Below are positions 1-7,685 of a DNA stretch of 64,000 nt, piece by piece; positions within the stretch are counted from its first letter, which is position 1, and every line of letters starts with the position of its first letter. The stretch is from Sphingobacterium daejeonense. Lineage in GTDB: Bacteria > Bacteroidota > Bacteroidia > Sphingobacteriales > Sphingobacteriaceae. The position numbers and the translations under genes are program-made. Location: contig NZ_LR590470.1 in assembly GCF_901472535.1 (NCBI RefSeq), positions 868,001-932,000 of the forward strand. The letters are read 5' to 3'. The notes beneath the pieces were generated by a model. That model had not been told where the DNA came from, made no database searches, and saw only the letters and a list, made by a program, of their open reading frames with translations.

Positions 1-357
1 ATCCGAAAAGAGAAAAGAACCTGCACTGAACAGCCCCACCACAATAAACAACGGAGTCATTGCCTTACGTAAGGAAACTCCGGCAGCCTTAATAGCGACA
101 AGCTCATAACTCTCACCCAAGTTTCCGAAGGTCATGATGGAAGACAAGAGCATGGATAATGGCAATGCCATCGATAGCTGGACAGCACATTGATAACTCA
201 ACAGTTCCAGAATCACATACCATTGAAACCCTTTACCAATGAGATCATCAATGTATTTGAATAAAAACAACATCAACAATACAAACATGACAATAAAGAA
301 AGTCACCAAGAAGGGCTTTATAAATGCTTGTAATATGAGTAAGTTTACTTTTTTCAT
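1..357 (-). CDS. LptF/LptG-family permease, N-terminal part (runs off left edge)
   Basis: The first 119 residues of a leftward gene are present, starting at the ATG at 357. Members of the YjgP/YjgQ (LptF/LptG) family form the inner-membrane part of the lipopolysaccharide export complex. The visible part begins MKKVNLLILQAFIKPF, followed by a long hydrophobic segment at about residues 15-35 and a second one near 60-75. It contains the family-like phrases FKYIDDLIGKG and FGNLGESYELVAIKAAG. Whether it is LptF or LptG cannot be told from this fragment. It belongs to the chromosomal backbone outside the mobile element. Confidence 0.75.
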   Translation of the reverse strand, partial: MKKVNLLILQAFIKPFLVTFFIVMFVLLMLFLFKYIDDLIGKGFQWYVILELLSYQCAVQLSMALPLSMLLSSIMTFGNLGESYELVAIKAAGVSLRKAMTPLFIVVGLFSAGSFLFSD

Positions 358-498
358 GTTAACTAATCTGACCAATTTTCACGCTTGAAGACTCAATTGT
401 ATGGTCCTGATGCAAATATACGCTTTTTGTATTCTGAAAAATGTTAGAAAATCGTTAAACGTTTCCTTGATCTTTCCAGTGATATCTTGAAATACAAA

Positions 499-525
499 GA
501 GCCCCTAAACATAGTCTAGGGGCTC
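499..525 (-). terminator. Rho-independent terminator-like hairpin
   Basis: A perfect 9-bp inverted repeat (gagccccta / taggggctc) with a 9-base loop lies just downstream of the stop codon of the leftward START-like gene. A T-rich run follows on the minus strand. Confidence 0.6.
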
Positions 526-542
526 AGCGATTAAAATCTTTT

Positions 543-921
543 TTATGCTCCAATAACTCTTTGTAGGTACCCAATAGAGTTATTCCAGATTAGTTTTCTG
601 TCGTCCAGATTGTCTTCTTTTACATAATCCGTTACGCTTAGCGCTACATCATTTGTCAATTCATCTTGGATAATTTCAATTTCAAAGAAATAGGGGTTCA
701 TCATCCAGCCACTTGAACTTGACACTTTTGTTTTCTTTTGTTGCAATCAGCTTTGCACGGTGAGACTCGTTGTCCCAAATAAATTCATAAATACCATCGT
801 GATAATTCACATCATCTGCAAACCATTGAGCAAGTTCATTTGGCTCCTGGAGGTAAGGAAAGAGAATTCTAGGTGAAGAATTTAATACATATTCTAAATT
901 TAATTTAATCTTTTCTGCCAT
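543..921 (-). pseudogene. START-like domain protein, split by one frameshift
   Basis: A leftward gene of about 126 codons starts MAEKIKLNLEYVLNSSPRIL and ends IWNNSIGYLQRVIGA. The sequence resembles the small single-domain START-like (SRPBCC superfamily) proteins common in Bacteroidota, whose function is unknown. The first frame stops after KWLDDEP. The second frame continues with YFFEIEIIQDELTNDV, which is what the family shows next. Removing one C from the CCCC run near 690 restores one reading frame. This may be a sequencing error rather than a true pseudogene. The gene sits between the permease and tRNA-Met, in the chromosomal flank. Confidence 0.6.
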
Positions 922-1205
922 ATGATATTTATAAGTAGATCTATTTTATTCTTGTTAGTAATCGCTTAGCATAATTTCATGCTACTTTTTGTAATAATAA
1001 TCATTTAATCCAATATTCAAAAAAATCTAATTAAAATCTTTATTCACAAAAACGGCATTATTAACAGTTTTAGGGCGTTGGTAAGTTTGTGAGGTAATGA
1101 AAAATAGGGTTATTATTCCATATGCTATCTTTTTGACTATAAATTGGTTGTGAATTTTCGGGTTTGTTTGGATGAATTATCCTCTAAAATTGTGTAAAAT
1201 ATTCT
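922..1205. other. AT-rich intergenic stretch, no gene seen
   Basis: About 280 bases between the START-like gene and the tRNA promoter. I see no credible reading frame, repeat or RNA in it. It presumably carries the promoter of the leftward START-like gene. Confidence 0.5.
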
Positions 1206-1234
1206 TTGATAATTATTCCTATTTGCTATCTTTG
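1206..1234 (+). promoter_or_regulatory. Bacteroidota-type promoter of the tRNA gene
   Basis: TTG at 1206-1208 and TATCTTTG at 1227-1234, separated by 18 bases, match the Bacteroidota TTG / TAnnTTTG consensus. The -7 element lies 13 bases before the mature tRNA 5' end. Confidence 0.65.
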
Positions 1235-1247
1235 CATACCGAAAAAC

Positions 1248-1324
1248 GGCGGGGTAGCTCAGATGGTTAGAGCGCAGGATTCATAACCCTGAGGTCGGCA
1301 GTTCGATCCTGCTCCCCGCTACCA
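1248..1324 (+). tRNA. tRNA-Met (anticodon CAT)
   Basis: A full cloverleaf is visible. The acceptor stem is GGCGGGG (1248-1254) with CCCCGCT (1314-1320), with a G-U first pair. The D arm is GCTC/GAGC, the anticodon loop is TTCATAA, and the T-arm is complete. The discriminator is A and CCA is encoded. The last anticodon-stem pair (31/39) is an A-C mismatch. The first pair is not the C-A mismatch of E. coli-type initiators, so elongator Met is preferred, although a CAT anticodon modified to read Ile cannot be excluded. The recombinase gene on the opposite strand ends inside it, marking it as the likely integration target. Confidence 0.93.
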
Positions 1325-2897
1325 AAGTTGCGAAAGAGGTAAAATCCAGTCCTAATTCTGGTATACCTCTTTTTTTATTGCTTATAATTTGCTGAAAATA
1401 AGCTATATACGAAAAGAACTTATTTATTCGTGGGGTTCGACATTCATCTGTTTTCTTGCTATACGTTATACCCTTGGGGAAGAGCAAAAACTGTATGCGC
1501 TTCTTGGTGTTGTAGTCTGCTGAAACCCACTTTAAAGGCAATTCAAGGGCGATTTTGATAGCGAAACCCACGCTTTCATCGAGGTTCGACACTTGTTTAG
1601 AGAGTCTCATGAGATTCTTCTCGATTTCAGCTTTTTCTTCATTGTACTTGTCCCGGTACTTGTGGTACAGTTCACCGCCAATTTCTTCTTCGATATATCG
1701 TTCTTCCAGCCTATCTATCTTCTTTAAAATGTCCGAGTGTTGATTCTGTAGATTTCGGTATTCGTCCTGATCACCAGCGGTCAATTGATTGAATGTAGCG
1801 ACAGCCTGCTTAGTGATCGCTTTAATCATGTCCTTGGCTTTATCTACCTTAAACGTGTGTAGTAGCTGCTCGAATAGATTATTAAGGGCATTTGCACTCT
1901 TATTGTTATTACAGGCTTTCGTGTTACATTTGTAATAATATAGATTCTTCCGCTTTACAATATAGCCACGCATCGGCTTTCCGCAATGATCGCACATTAG
2001 AAAACGTTTCAATGGTATTTCAGCGTTTTCCTCATTGATTCTGTAACCTTGTGCGTTTTCTTTTAGCAGTCCGTTGACCTTAAGGAAGACTTCTTTGGAT
2101 ACCATCTGCTCTTGGTTGCCATTTACAACTTCTCCCTCAAGCATGTTGTGCACCATCTTACCGCAGTAGAAAGGATTGCGAAAAATCTTGGACAGGTGCT
2201 GATGACAAACTTTTAGTCCTTTTTCCTTAAGTCTTACCCTTATCTCTTCAATTGATAGATTATCGAATGCCTTCCAGTAGAATGCTTGTCGGATGAGTCT
2301 GCCTTTTTCGTTAATTATAATCTTTCTTTTGCCGTTCTTACGGACGGCATCGAAACCCATAGGTGGTTTGGTTGGCCAATCCCCATCTAAAAGCGTATCT
2401 CTAATCCCGTCCATGCATTTTTGCCTGCGTAGCTTGTTGTCGAATTCTCCAAATAAAAAGAGCATCTTCTGCTGCATCTGTCCCGAGGCACTGGATGTAT
2501 CAATGGGTTGTGTTACAGATACGATCTCGATGCCGAGACGACGTAGTTCGTTGGTGAGCCAAATGGAATTGTCATTCCGTGAAAACCGTTCAAGGCTGTA
2601 CACAAGAATATATGATATCTTCCCTTTGAACCTTTTTACGAAGGAGATCATAGCCGTAAACTGCTTCCGCTCGTCGGTTTCGGCGCTCTCATATGTTCCT
2701 CCGAATGTAGCGGCGATGTTATATCGCATTCTTTCGGCATAGAGCGTACAGGCTTTTAATTGGGTAGCAAGGCTTAAATTGTCCGCCTGCTGTTGACTGC
2801 TCACCCGAGTATAAATCACGCAGTCCTTATTGGTTTTCATTGCCTTAGGTTCTTTTTTTCCTTTGGCAAATGTGTCGAAAAATAATGTATCTGACAT
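1281..2897 (-). CDS. Large serine recombinase (element integrase)
   Basis: Site-specific recombinase expected to integrate and excise the element. It has 538 residues from the ATG at 2897. A longer form from a TTG at 2930 is possible but less likely. The N-terminal resolvase domain carries the catalytic serine motif YTRVSS near residue 33, followed by the conserved phrases YSLERFSRND and LFGEFDNKLRR. A recombinase domain and a zinc ribbon (CDHCGKPM...CNTKAC) follow, then a coiled, charged C-terminal part. The last 13 codons and the TGA stop lie within tRNA-Met, read antisense, and the stop is formed by the anticodon loop. Its position at the element edge supports the integrase role. Confidence 0.88.
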   Translation of the reverse strand: MSDTLFFDTFAKGKKEPKAMKTNKDCVIYTRVSSQQQADNLSLATQLKACTLYAERMRYNIAATFGGTYESAETDERKQFTAMISFVKRFKGKISYILVYSLERFSRNDNSIWLTNELRRLGIEIVSVTQPIDTSSASGQMQQKMLFLFGEFDNKLRRQKCMDGIRDTLLDGDWPTKPPMGFDAVRKNGKRKIIINEKGRLIRQAFYWKAFDNLSIEEIRVRLKEKGLKVCHQHLSKIFRNPFYCGKMVHNMLEGEVVNGNQEQMVSKEVFLKVNGLLKENAQGYRINEENAEIPLKRFLMCDHCGKPMRGYIVKRKNLYYYKCNTKACNNNKSANALNNLFEQLLHTFKVDKAKDMIKAITKQAVATFNQLTAGDQDEYRNLQNQHSDILKKIDRLEERYIEEEIGGELYHKYRDKYNEEKAEIEKNLMRLSKQVSNLDESVGFAIKIALELPLKWVSADYNTKKRIQFLLFPKGITYSKKTDECRTPRINKFFSYIAYFQQIISNKKRGIPELGLDFTSFATLVAGSRIELPTSGL

Positions 2898-2942
2898 AAA
2901 CTTATTACTTAAAATGTCGGTGTTAAACAATACTCTAATATA

Positions 2943-3140
2943 CTAAAAATCAGTATCATTACCTTGTTTTTCCTTATCTTTTTTGTAATAATTGAACGCA
3001 ATATCGACAAACGTTTTTATGGTATCAATCGCTTCTTCTGCTTGTTCGTCCGTAAAATGAGCAAACATCGGAAGCGACTTTAGTTCTTCTGCAGTTAGGT
3101 CGTGTTTTCTCGTTATATCTTCTTTGTCAACATATTTCAT
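2943..3140 (-). CDS. Small acidic hypothetical protein
   Basis: A 65-residue, charged, soluble protein beginning MKYVDKEDITRKHDLTAEEL, with no signal peptide or membrane segment. It lies immediately upstream of the recombinase on the same strand. It ends about 45 bases before the chosen recombinase start, so the two are probably cotranscribed. I do not recognise the family. The position suggests a small helper or regulator of recombination, but that is inference only. Confidence 0.55.
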   Translation of the reverse strand: MKYVDKEDITRKHDLTAEELKSLPMFAHFTDEQAEEAIDTIKTFVDIAFNYYKKDKEKQGNDTDF

Positions 3141-3208
3141 AGGATGGAATTAGTGGTAAGGACGACGGGCATATCACCATCAGAAAGGGAACTAATAACC
3201 TCATTTAT

Positions 3209-3239
3209 TTGATATGCAGGTGATTATTGTTTATATTTG
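3209..3239 (+). promoter_or_regulatory. Bacteroidota-type promoter
   Basis: TTG at 3209-3211 and TATATTTG at 3232-3239 are separated by 20 bases and match the TTG / TAnnTTTG consensus. They lie 27 bases upstream of the small rightward membrane-protein gene. Confidence 0.55.
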
Positions 3240-3265
3240 AGGTATAGAGAATTAATTTTAAGGCT

Positions 3266-3487
3266 ATGAAGACATTTATTCATTTGTGCATTACCAGTTT
3301 CATAGGTACTGGTGCCTTTCTTGCAGCTCTGTCAATGTCAAATCCTTATCCGGCTTATGCCGTTGGGTTTGGGGTATGGATTCTGTTTTTTTGGAGTTTG
3401 TCAAAACGCTCTCGTGCAGCTTCCCGTCGTAGAGAGACAGATCGGATGTTTGACGCTTGGTTGCGTTCACAACAACGTGGAAGATAA
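3266..3487 (+). CDS. Small two-helix membrane protein
   Basis: A 73-residue protein starting MKTFIHLCITSFIGTGAFLA. Two hydrophobic segments lie at about residues 5-25 and 28-46, followed by a strongly basic tail (KRSRAASRRRETDR). It is one of very few rightward genes in this part of the element and has its own good promoter. The family is not recognised. It could be an entry-exclusion-like or other surface-modifying small protein, but nothing in the sequence proves that. Confidence 0.5.
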   Translation: MKTFIHLCITSFIGTGAFLAALSMSNPYPAYAVGFGVWILFFWSLSKRSRAASRRRETDRMFDAWLRSQQRGR

Positions 3488-3590
3488 TAGTGAAACTGAG
3501 GAATGAGGTCGTTTTTGCTACCGTATTTTTATTTTCAGAAAGTTTTCATTAATGCCAGAGGATGGCATTTTTCTTTTTGCCAGTAGGAAT

Positions 3591-4067
3591 CTATCTTCTG
3601 TGGCCATGAGAGTTAGTTAAATTGTCTCTTTTTTGTTCCAGTATATGCTGAAGCATTGCGATATCGATTCCGTAAATCGGTTCTTCTAATGTTACTCCAA
3701 TTTCTTCAGCTCTTTCAAAATCATCTTTATCAAGTCGTACGTCTTCCAATTTCCCATGTTCATAGTTTGCCTCACCAAAAATTTTCCTCCCGAACTCTCT
3801 ATAATGATGCATGAACCCAACCTGATAGTGGTCAGCAATCTCTACAAGGACTTCCGTATTGGGAAATGAATGTGTCTCATAATAAATTGCTGAACCTTCC
3901 ACGCTGATGTTAATGAAATGACCTTCATCTGCTGGAATAAATGGAGGCAGCTGTCCAAAGCGGGTTTCTTTTTCAAATAAAGCCATTGCTTGGAATATCC
4001 AATTTATTTCATCGATTTTCTGGCTTTCGCCGATGAACTGTACTATATTATTGCACCAGTTAGCCAT
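3591..4067 (-). CDS. Api92/YubB-like ferredoxin-fold protein, copy 1
   Basis: A 158-residue protein starting MANWCNNIVQFIGESQKI. The MANWC-N-V-F-G opening, the central YYETHSFPNTEVLVEIAD block and the HHYREFGRKIFGEA segment resemble the plasmid-borne Api92/YubB (DUF1281-related) family, for which no biochemical function is established. It is the last of three tandem paralogs and ends with the shared tail NLTNSHGHRR. All three are leftward with short gaps. The basis for the family call is motif recall, so treat it as tentative. The paralogy itself is plain from the sequence. Confidence 0.6.
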   Translation of the reverse strand: MANWCNNIVQFIGESQKIDEINWIFQAMALFEKETRFGQLPPFIPADEGHFINISVEGSAIYYETHSFPNTEVLVEIADHYQVGFMHHYREFGRKIFGEANYEHGKLEDVRLDKDDFERAEEIGVTLEEPIYGIDIAMLQHILEQKRDNLTNSHGHRR

Positions 4068-4166
4068 ACGTTTATGATTTGATATAGTTAATTATTTGGT
4101 GGGGTTGCCCAGGTGTTGAGTGGAAGAATGAATTATAGGAGCATTTTTCTTTTTGCAAGTTGGATT

Positions 4167-4658
4167 CTATCTTCTGTTGCCATAAGAATTATTTAGCTGA
4201 TCCTTTTTCATTTCCAACATTATTTCCAAAATCTCAGCTTCACTGTCGTAGTAAAATCCCTCAAACATATATGCCTGCTCTTCCAGATCATAGTTGAATT
4301 GTTCGAAATCTTCTATATCCAACCTCACATCGGTCAGCGTACCATATTCATATTTTGCCTCTCCGAAAAGCGCATGTCCAAAATCGTAGTATTCAAGTAA
4401 GAACCCAGCTCGGAACCGATCAGCTATTTTTACAAGAACTTCAATATTCGGTTCTGATTTTGTCTCGTAATAGAAGCACCCTTTTGAAAAATCAATTTCA
4501 AACAGGTAACCTTCACCATCGTCATTTATAAATGGAGGGATCTGACCGAGTCCGCTTTCCTTTTCTAAAGCGGACATGGCTTGGAATAACCATCCTATTT
4601 CTTTGAGCATTTGGGGTTCAGCGTTAAATCTTACCGAATTGTTGCAGCGGTTTTCCAT
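4167..4658 (-). CDS. Api92/YubB-like ferredoxin-fold protein, copy 2
   Basis: A 163-residue paralog of its two neighbours. It starts MENRCNNSVRFNAEPQML, where copies 1 and 3 have MANWC, so the usual tryptophan is replaced. It keeps the YYETKSEPNIEVLVKIADRF block, the FGHALFGEAKYEYGTL segment and the C-terminal NNSYGNRR tail. Relative to copy 1 it has an extra acidic stretch near residues 130-150. It probably arose by gene duplication inside the element. The function is unknown. Confidence 0.6.
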   Translation of the reverse strand: MENRCNNSVRFNAEPQMLKEIGWLFQAMSALEKESGLGQIPPFINDDGEGYLFEIDFSKGCFYYETKSEPNIEVLVKIADRFRAGFLLEYYDFGHALFGEAKYEYGTLTDVRLDIEDFEQFNYDLEEQAYMFEGFYYDSEAEILEIMLEMKKDQLNNSYGNRR

Positions 4659-4728
4659 AATTAAATAAGTTAAAGAGTTGAATGGGGTGATTTTGAATTG
4701 GATTGTTTCTCTTTTGCCTAAAACTTAG

Positions 4729-5214
4729 CTACCTTTTATAACCTTTGGAGTTGTCCAATTGATCTTTTTTCCGCTCCAATAAATCCTCAAGAAGTTCTTC
4801 TTCACTTTCGTAAGATGTTCCCATAAATGTGAACAAACCCTGTTCGTCTGTTTCAAATAGTTCAAAGTCTTCTTCCTCGAGTCGGACGTCTTTCAACACC
4901 CCTTGCTCATAGTTCGCTTCCCCAAAGATGTCAAATCCGCGTTCCGAATATTCATGTGTAAAGTCAACCTGATAGAAGTCGGCAATCTGCACAAGAATGT
5001 CTGTATTAGGCACCCATTTGGTTTCATAATATATTGTTCCGTCTTCGGTATAGATATCATGGCAATATCCCTCTGCGGATTGTATAAAAAAAGGTAGCTG
5101 ACCTTCGCGTGTTTCTTTTTCCCGAAGCGCCATTTCGTTGAATAGTTGTTCAATTTCTTCAAGTTTATTGGAATCTCCATTAAAAAATACTGTGTTGGTA
5201 CACCAATTCGCCAT
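4729..5214 (-). CDS. Api92/YubB-like ferredoxin-fold protein, copy 3
   Basis: The third tandem paralog, 161 residues from the ATG at 5214. That start aligns with the MANWC/MENRC starts of the other copies. An in-frame ATG at 5235 would add seven non-conserved residues. It contains YYETKWVPNTDILVQIADFY and SERGFDIFGEANYEQGVLKDVRL, and ends NSKGYKR. The gene is the first of the leftward trio and lies about 25 bases downstream of the ADP-ribosyltransferase-like gene, suggesting one transcript. The function is unknown. Confidence 0.6.
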   Translation of the reverse strand: MANWCTNTVFFNGDSNKLEEIEQLFNEMALREKETREGQLPFFIQSAEGYCHDIYTEDGTIYYETKWVPNTDILVQIADFYQVDFTHEYSERGFDIFGEANYEQGVLKDVRLEEEDFELFETDEQGLFTFMGTSYESEEELLEDLLERKKDQLDNSKGYKR

Positions 5215-5238
5215 AGTTTGATAAGTTAAGTTCACTTT

Positions 5239-5757
5239 TTAGCGACCTGACCGTCCGATGGACATCGGTCTTTCGATAGACAATATGTTGATTTGGGAAG
5301 CGCTGAAAACGACATATTCCACTTCATCATCGCCTAAACTTGAAATAATACCATCGTAACCAGCCTCGATCATAAGTTCATGCGCATCCTCACTGTGAAG
5401 GCAGTCGTACATCTCGCCAATCTCCCCGAGGCTGATCTCATCGTAGATGTTCTGTAGTGCTATAGCGCTGTCAAGCTTTTCTCCGGTCAGGATTTCCCAA
5501 ATGATAGATGCCTGGTCTTTCTCATCAAAAATCGAATGTAACCTAAGATCTATGGGGTTGTGTACGGAAAGGTTTACGGTGAAGATAGTGTCGCCGAACA
5601 GGAGTGCATTTTCTTTTTTGTCGGCAAAGAAAAAGCCGTGAACAGTATTATCCCACGCAGTATTACTGCCTCTGTAGGAATCCTCGAACCTGTCGAAGTA
5701 TGCTTCCGTTCCATGATAGAATACAGCATCTGGGTCAATTGCTAAGTGCTTATTCAT
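5239..5757 (-). CDS. Putative ADP-ribosyltransferase (polyvalent-protein type)
   Basis: A 172-residue soluble protein starting MNKHLAIDPDAVFYHGTEAY. Three blocks resemble the small ADP-ribosyltransferase-like domains found in phage and plasmid polyvalent proteins. They are VFYHGTEAYFDRF near the N-terminus, GFFFADKKENALLFG near residue 42, and GYDGIIS...EVEYVVFSASQI near residue 135. In such enzymes the first His and the last acidic residue bind NAD. Here the H of YHGT and the E in DEVEYVVF are candidates. It sits in the recombinase-proximal cluster with the orphan methylase. Activity and target are unknown. Confidence 0.55.
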   Translation of the reverse strand: MNKHLAIDPDAVFYHGTEAYFDRFEDSYRGSNTAWDNTVHGFFFADKKENALLFGDTIFTVNLSVHNPIDLRLHSIFDEKDQASIIWEILTGEKLDSAIALQNIYDEISLGEIGEMYDCLHSEDAHELMIEAGYDGIISSLGDDEVEYVVFSASQINILSIERPMSIGRSGR

Positions 5758-5780
5758 AAATTAATAGTTTTGTTAGGTTT

Positions 5781-5838
5781 TTTAGCGATTGGAATGCCCC
5801 AATAGACATAGGTCTTTCAATGGAGTATATCAATCTGT
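5781..5838 (-). pseudogene. Relic of a second ADP-ribosyltransferase-like gene 3' end
   Basis: Read leftward, this short stretch encodes QIDIL then, one frame over, IERPMSIGAFQSLK. It parallels QINILSIERPMSIGRSGR at the end of the intact gene next door (5239-5300). It begins directly after the methylase stop codon. The best explanation is a former tandem copy reduced to about 20 codons. Confidence 0.6.
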
Positions 5839-5850
5839 GCCAGCGTTGCT

Positions 5851-6691
5851 TTACCCCCAAAAGTTATCTTCAATTATTTTCAATTGTTCGCCTATAGGAT
5901 AATTGGCAACCAGCACTTCAGTCTTGGTCTTTTGGTCACCTCCCTTTGCATTGACAGAAACCTTGCTATTGCCAGACCATTTCTGCCAGCCATGTTTATT
6001 GGTGTATCTTTCGAGCAACGGAGAGGGATAGGAAGAAAGCAGAAATTTGCCCTGTATCCTGCTAAGAAGATCGAGCAGTTTTTCGTAGTCTTCCTCACTA
6101 TAGCCATCGTAATGTCCGCAGTCGCTGTTAAAATATGGAGGGTCACAATAGAAAAAGCTTTCCGGAGTATCCCTACTTTCTATTACATAGAGGGCATCGG
6201 CACATTCCAGCTGGCATCGCTGCAAACGGATAGCCAGCATTCTGGTAAAGCCATCCTTTTTGGTATTGATCTTTTTTGGAGGTGGTATTACCTGTTATGT
6301 CATATCCCCAATTACTATCAATCATACCGCTGAACCCCTGTGTACTTAATATCCACACGGCCCAGGCACGTTTGACATCATTGAACATATCGGGATTGTT
6401 GTAAACTACCGATGCCTTTCGGTGCAGATCCCTGCTGTGCAAACTGACACGGATTTCTTTTTCCAGACTTATAAAATCCTCTTTGGTCACCTTGTAGAAA
6501 TTTATAAGTTCTCCATTTGTGTCGTTGATGACCTCTACTGCGGAGGGTTTCTTGGCAAAGAAAATTGCTGCACCACCCACAAAGGGTTCGCAATAGAGGT
6601 TGTGACGGGGTATCAGGGATACGATACGGGCGGCGAGCTTTTGCTTGCCGCCATAATAACTGATGGGTGTTCGTAACCTTAATTTGCTCAT
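5851..6691 (-). pseudogene. Dam-type (D12 class) DNA adenine methylase, split by one frameshift
   Basis: An orphan adenine methylase of about 280 residues, starting MSKLRLRTPISYYGGKQK at 6691. The AdoMet-binding region EPFVGGAAIFFAK is near residue 35 and the catalytic DPPY motif (FFYCDPPYFNSD) near residue 165. The gene shifts frame after GNTTSKK. Shortening the six-T run at 6272-6277 (plus-strand view) by one base joins it to INTKKDGFTRMLAIRLQRC. No restriction endonuclease is adjacent. Such methylases on mobile elements are often thought to protect incoming DNA, which is inference here. If the frameshift is real the enzyme is dead, since DPPY falls after it. Confidence 0.8.
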
Positions 6692-6713
6692 GGATAAAAA
6701 ATTGTTTAATGGG

Positions 6714-6914
6714 TCATAAAATGTCATTGATGGTAAAGTCAACCGGCGATCCCTCTACGATCAAGGTGACACGGCACTTGAGTTCCGGTTTACCCATGCT
6801 GTGGACGAGAAAGCGCTTGCCGTTAAGGTGATAGTATGGAGAGCCGGATTCGAGGTTTAGGGTGGCAGCGCCAGATGCCCGAATCCGGTCAATGCGTTGG
6901 AATAGTTTTTTCAT
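6714..6914 (-). CDS. Small hypothetical protein
   Basis: A 66-residue basic protein starting MKKLFQRIDRIRASGAAT, just upstream of the methylase gene on the same strand with a short gap. No membrane segment or motif is recognised. Its position suggests cotranscription with the methylase. Confidence 0.5.
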   Translation of the reverse strand: MKKLFQRIDRIRASGAATLNLESGSPYYHLNGKRFLVHSMGKPELKCRVTLIVEGSPVDFTINDIL

Positions 6915-7148
6915 GCGAAATGGTTTGATGTTGGTTTGTTCTCAGTTATAGGATGTTCCTGCGCGTCGGATGAGGCGTAGTCTTAAAGTGCACAGGTATG
7001 GCTTTAGTGGACGAGCGTGCGCTTTATGTCTACGCGCGCGTGCCCGAAGGTTTGCGGACGTCCAGTCGCTGATACGCACCCGGCGATAGCGTGGTGCGCA
7101 GCGACAAAGACGAGCCGCAGTCCTACCGGGCAAGGGGAAGTATCTGGC

Positions 7149-7683
7149 CTAACGGCTTCTTTTCGTTTCCGTAGAGGAGTCAGTCGTTTCCCATGGCCTG
7201 CATATGGCATTGTCAGAGATCCCATTGTTGGTTTCCATCAGTCTGTCTATCCTAAAGGATTGTTTTTTGAGCAGGCATGCTATCACGCCGAGATCTCGCA
7301 GGTCAAAAGTACGATGGTAGAGCAGCTCACCGACCAACAGCTCAGCGTTATGGAAGTCATCCTCGCTCGACAAATTGTTGATCACATTGCGGATTCTCTC
7401 AGCTGCCTCCGACACAGGTTCATGCTGTAAGCAAGTGTAGGAAACCGATTCGGTGGGTTTACCTGCGATTTGGTATATCAGCGTGTAACTGACATCAAAT
7501 CGTTCGGCGATAGCATTGAGATCTCGGATCGGTGGTGTCCATGGTGATTTGAACTTGACCTTATCCTTGAGGACAGCGGTGTCCAAAAAAAGGAGGTGCC
7601 TTGTCGCCGAATACACGGAAGTGATCCATAACCTTCTTGATATTATCACCTTTGAACATAACTTCGTTTGAGCAATAATCCAT
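7149..7683 (-). pseudogene. Divergent Api92/YubB-like protein, split by one frameshift
   Basis: Starts MDYCSNEVMFKGDNIKKVMD at 7683 and is about 178 residues long once repaired. The frame is lost in a seven-A run at 7585-7591 (plus strand). With six, the sequence APPFLDTAVLKDKVKFKSPW is continuous. The opening C-S-N-V-F-G and the block SPWTPPIRDLNAIAERFDVSYTLIYQI resemble the three paralogs at 3.6-5.2 kb, so this is probably a distant fourth copy. The C-terminal half, with NVINNLSSEDDFHNAELL, has no counterpart in the others. Confidence 0.5.
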
Positions 7684-7685
7684 GA

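Noticed and set aside
1248..1324. Initiator tRNA-Met
   Set aside because: The first acceptor pair is G-U, not the mismatched pair of initiators, so an elongator (or Ile-reading CAT) tRNA is preferred.
6942..7225. Two overlapping leftward frames of 63 and 73 codons in the GC-rich gap before the methylase cluster
   Set aside because: Composition is arginine/histidine-rich and unlike a protein. They overlap each other and the end of a better gene, with no promoter or family resemblance.
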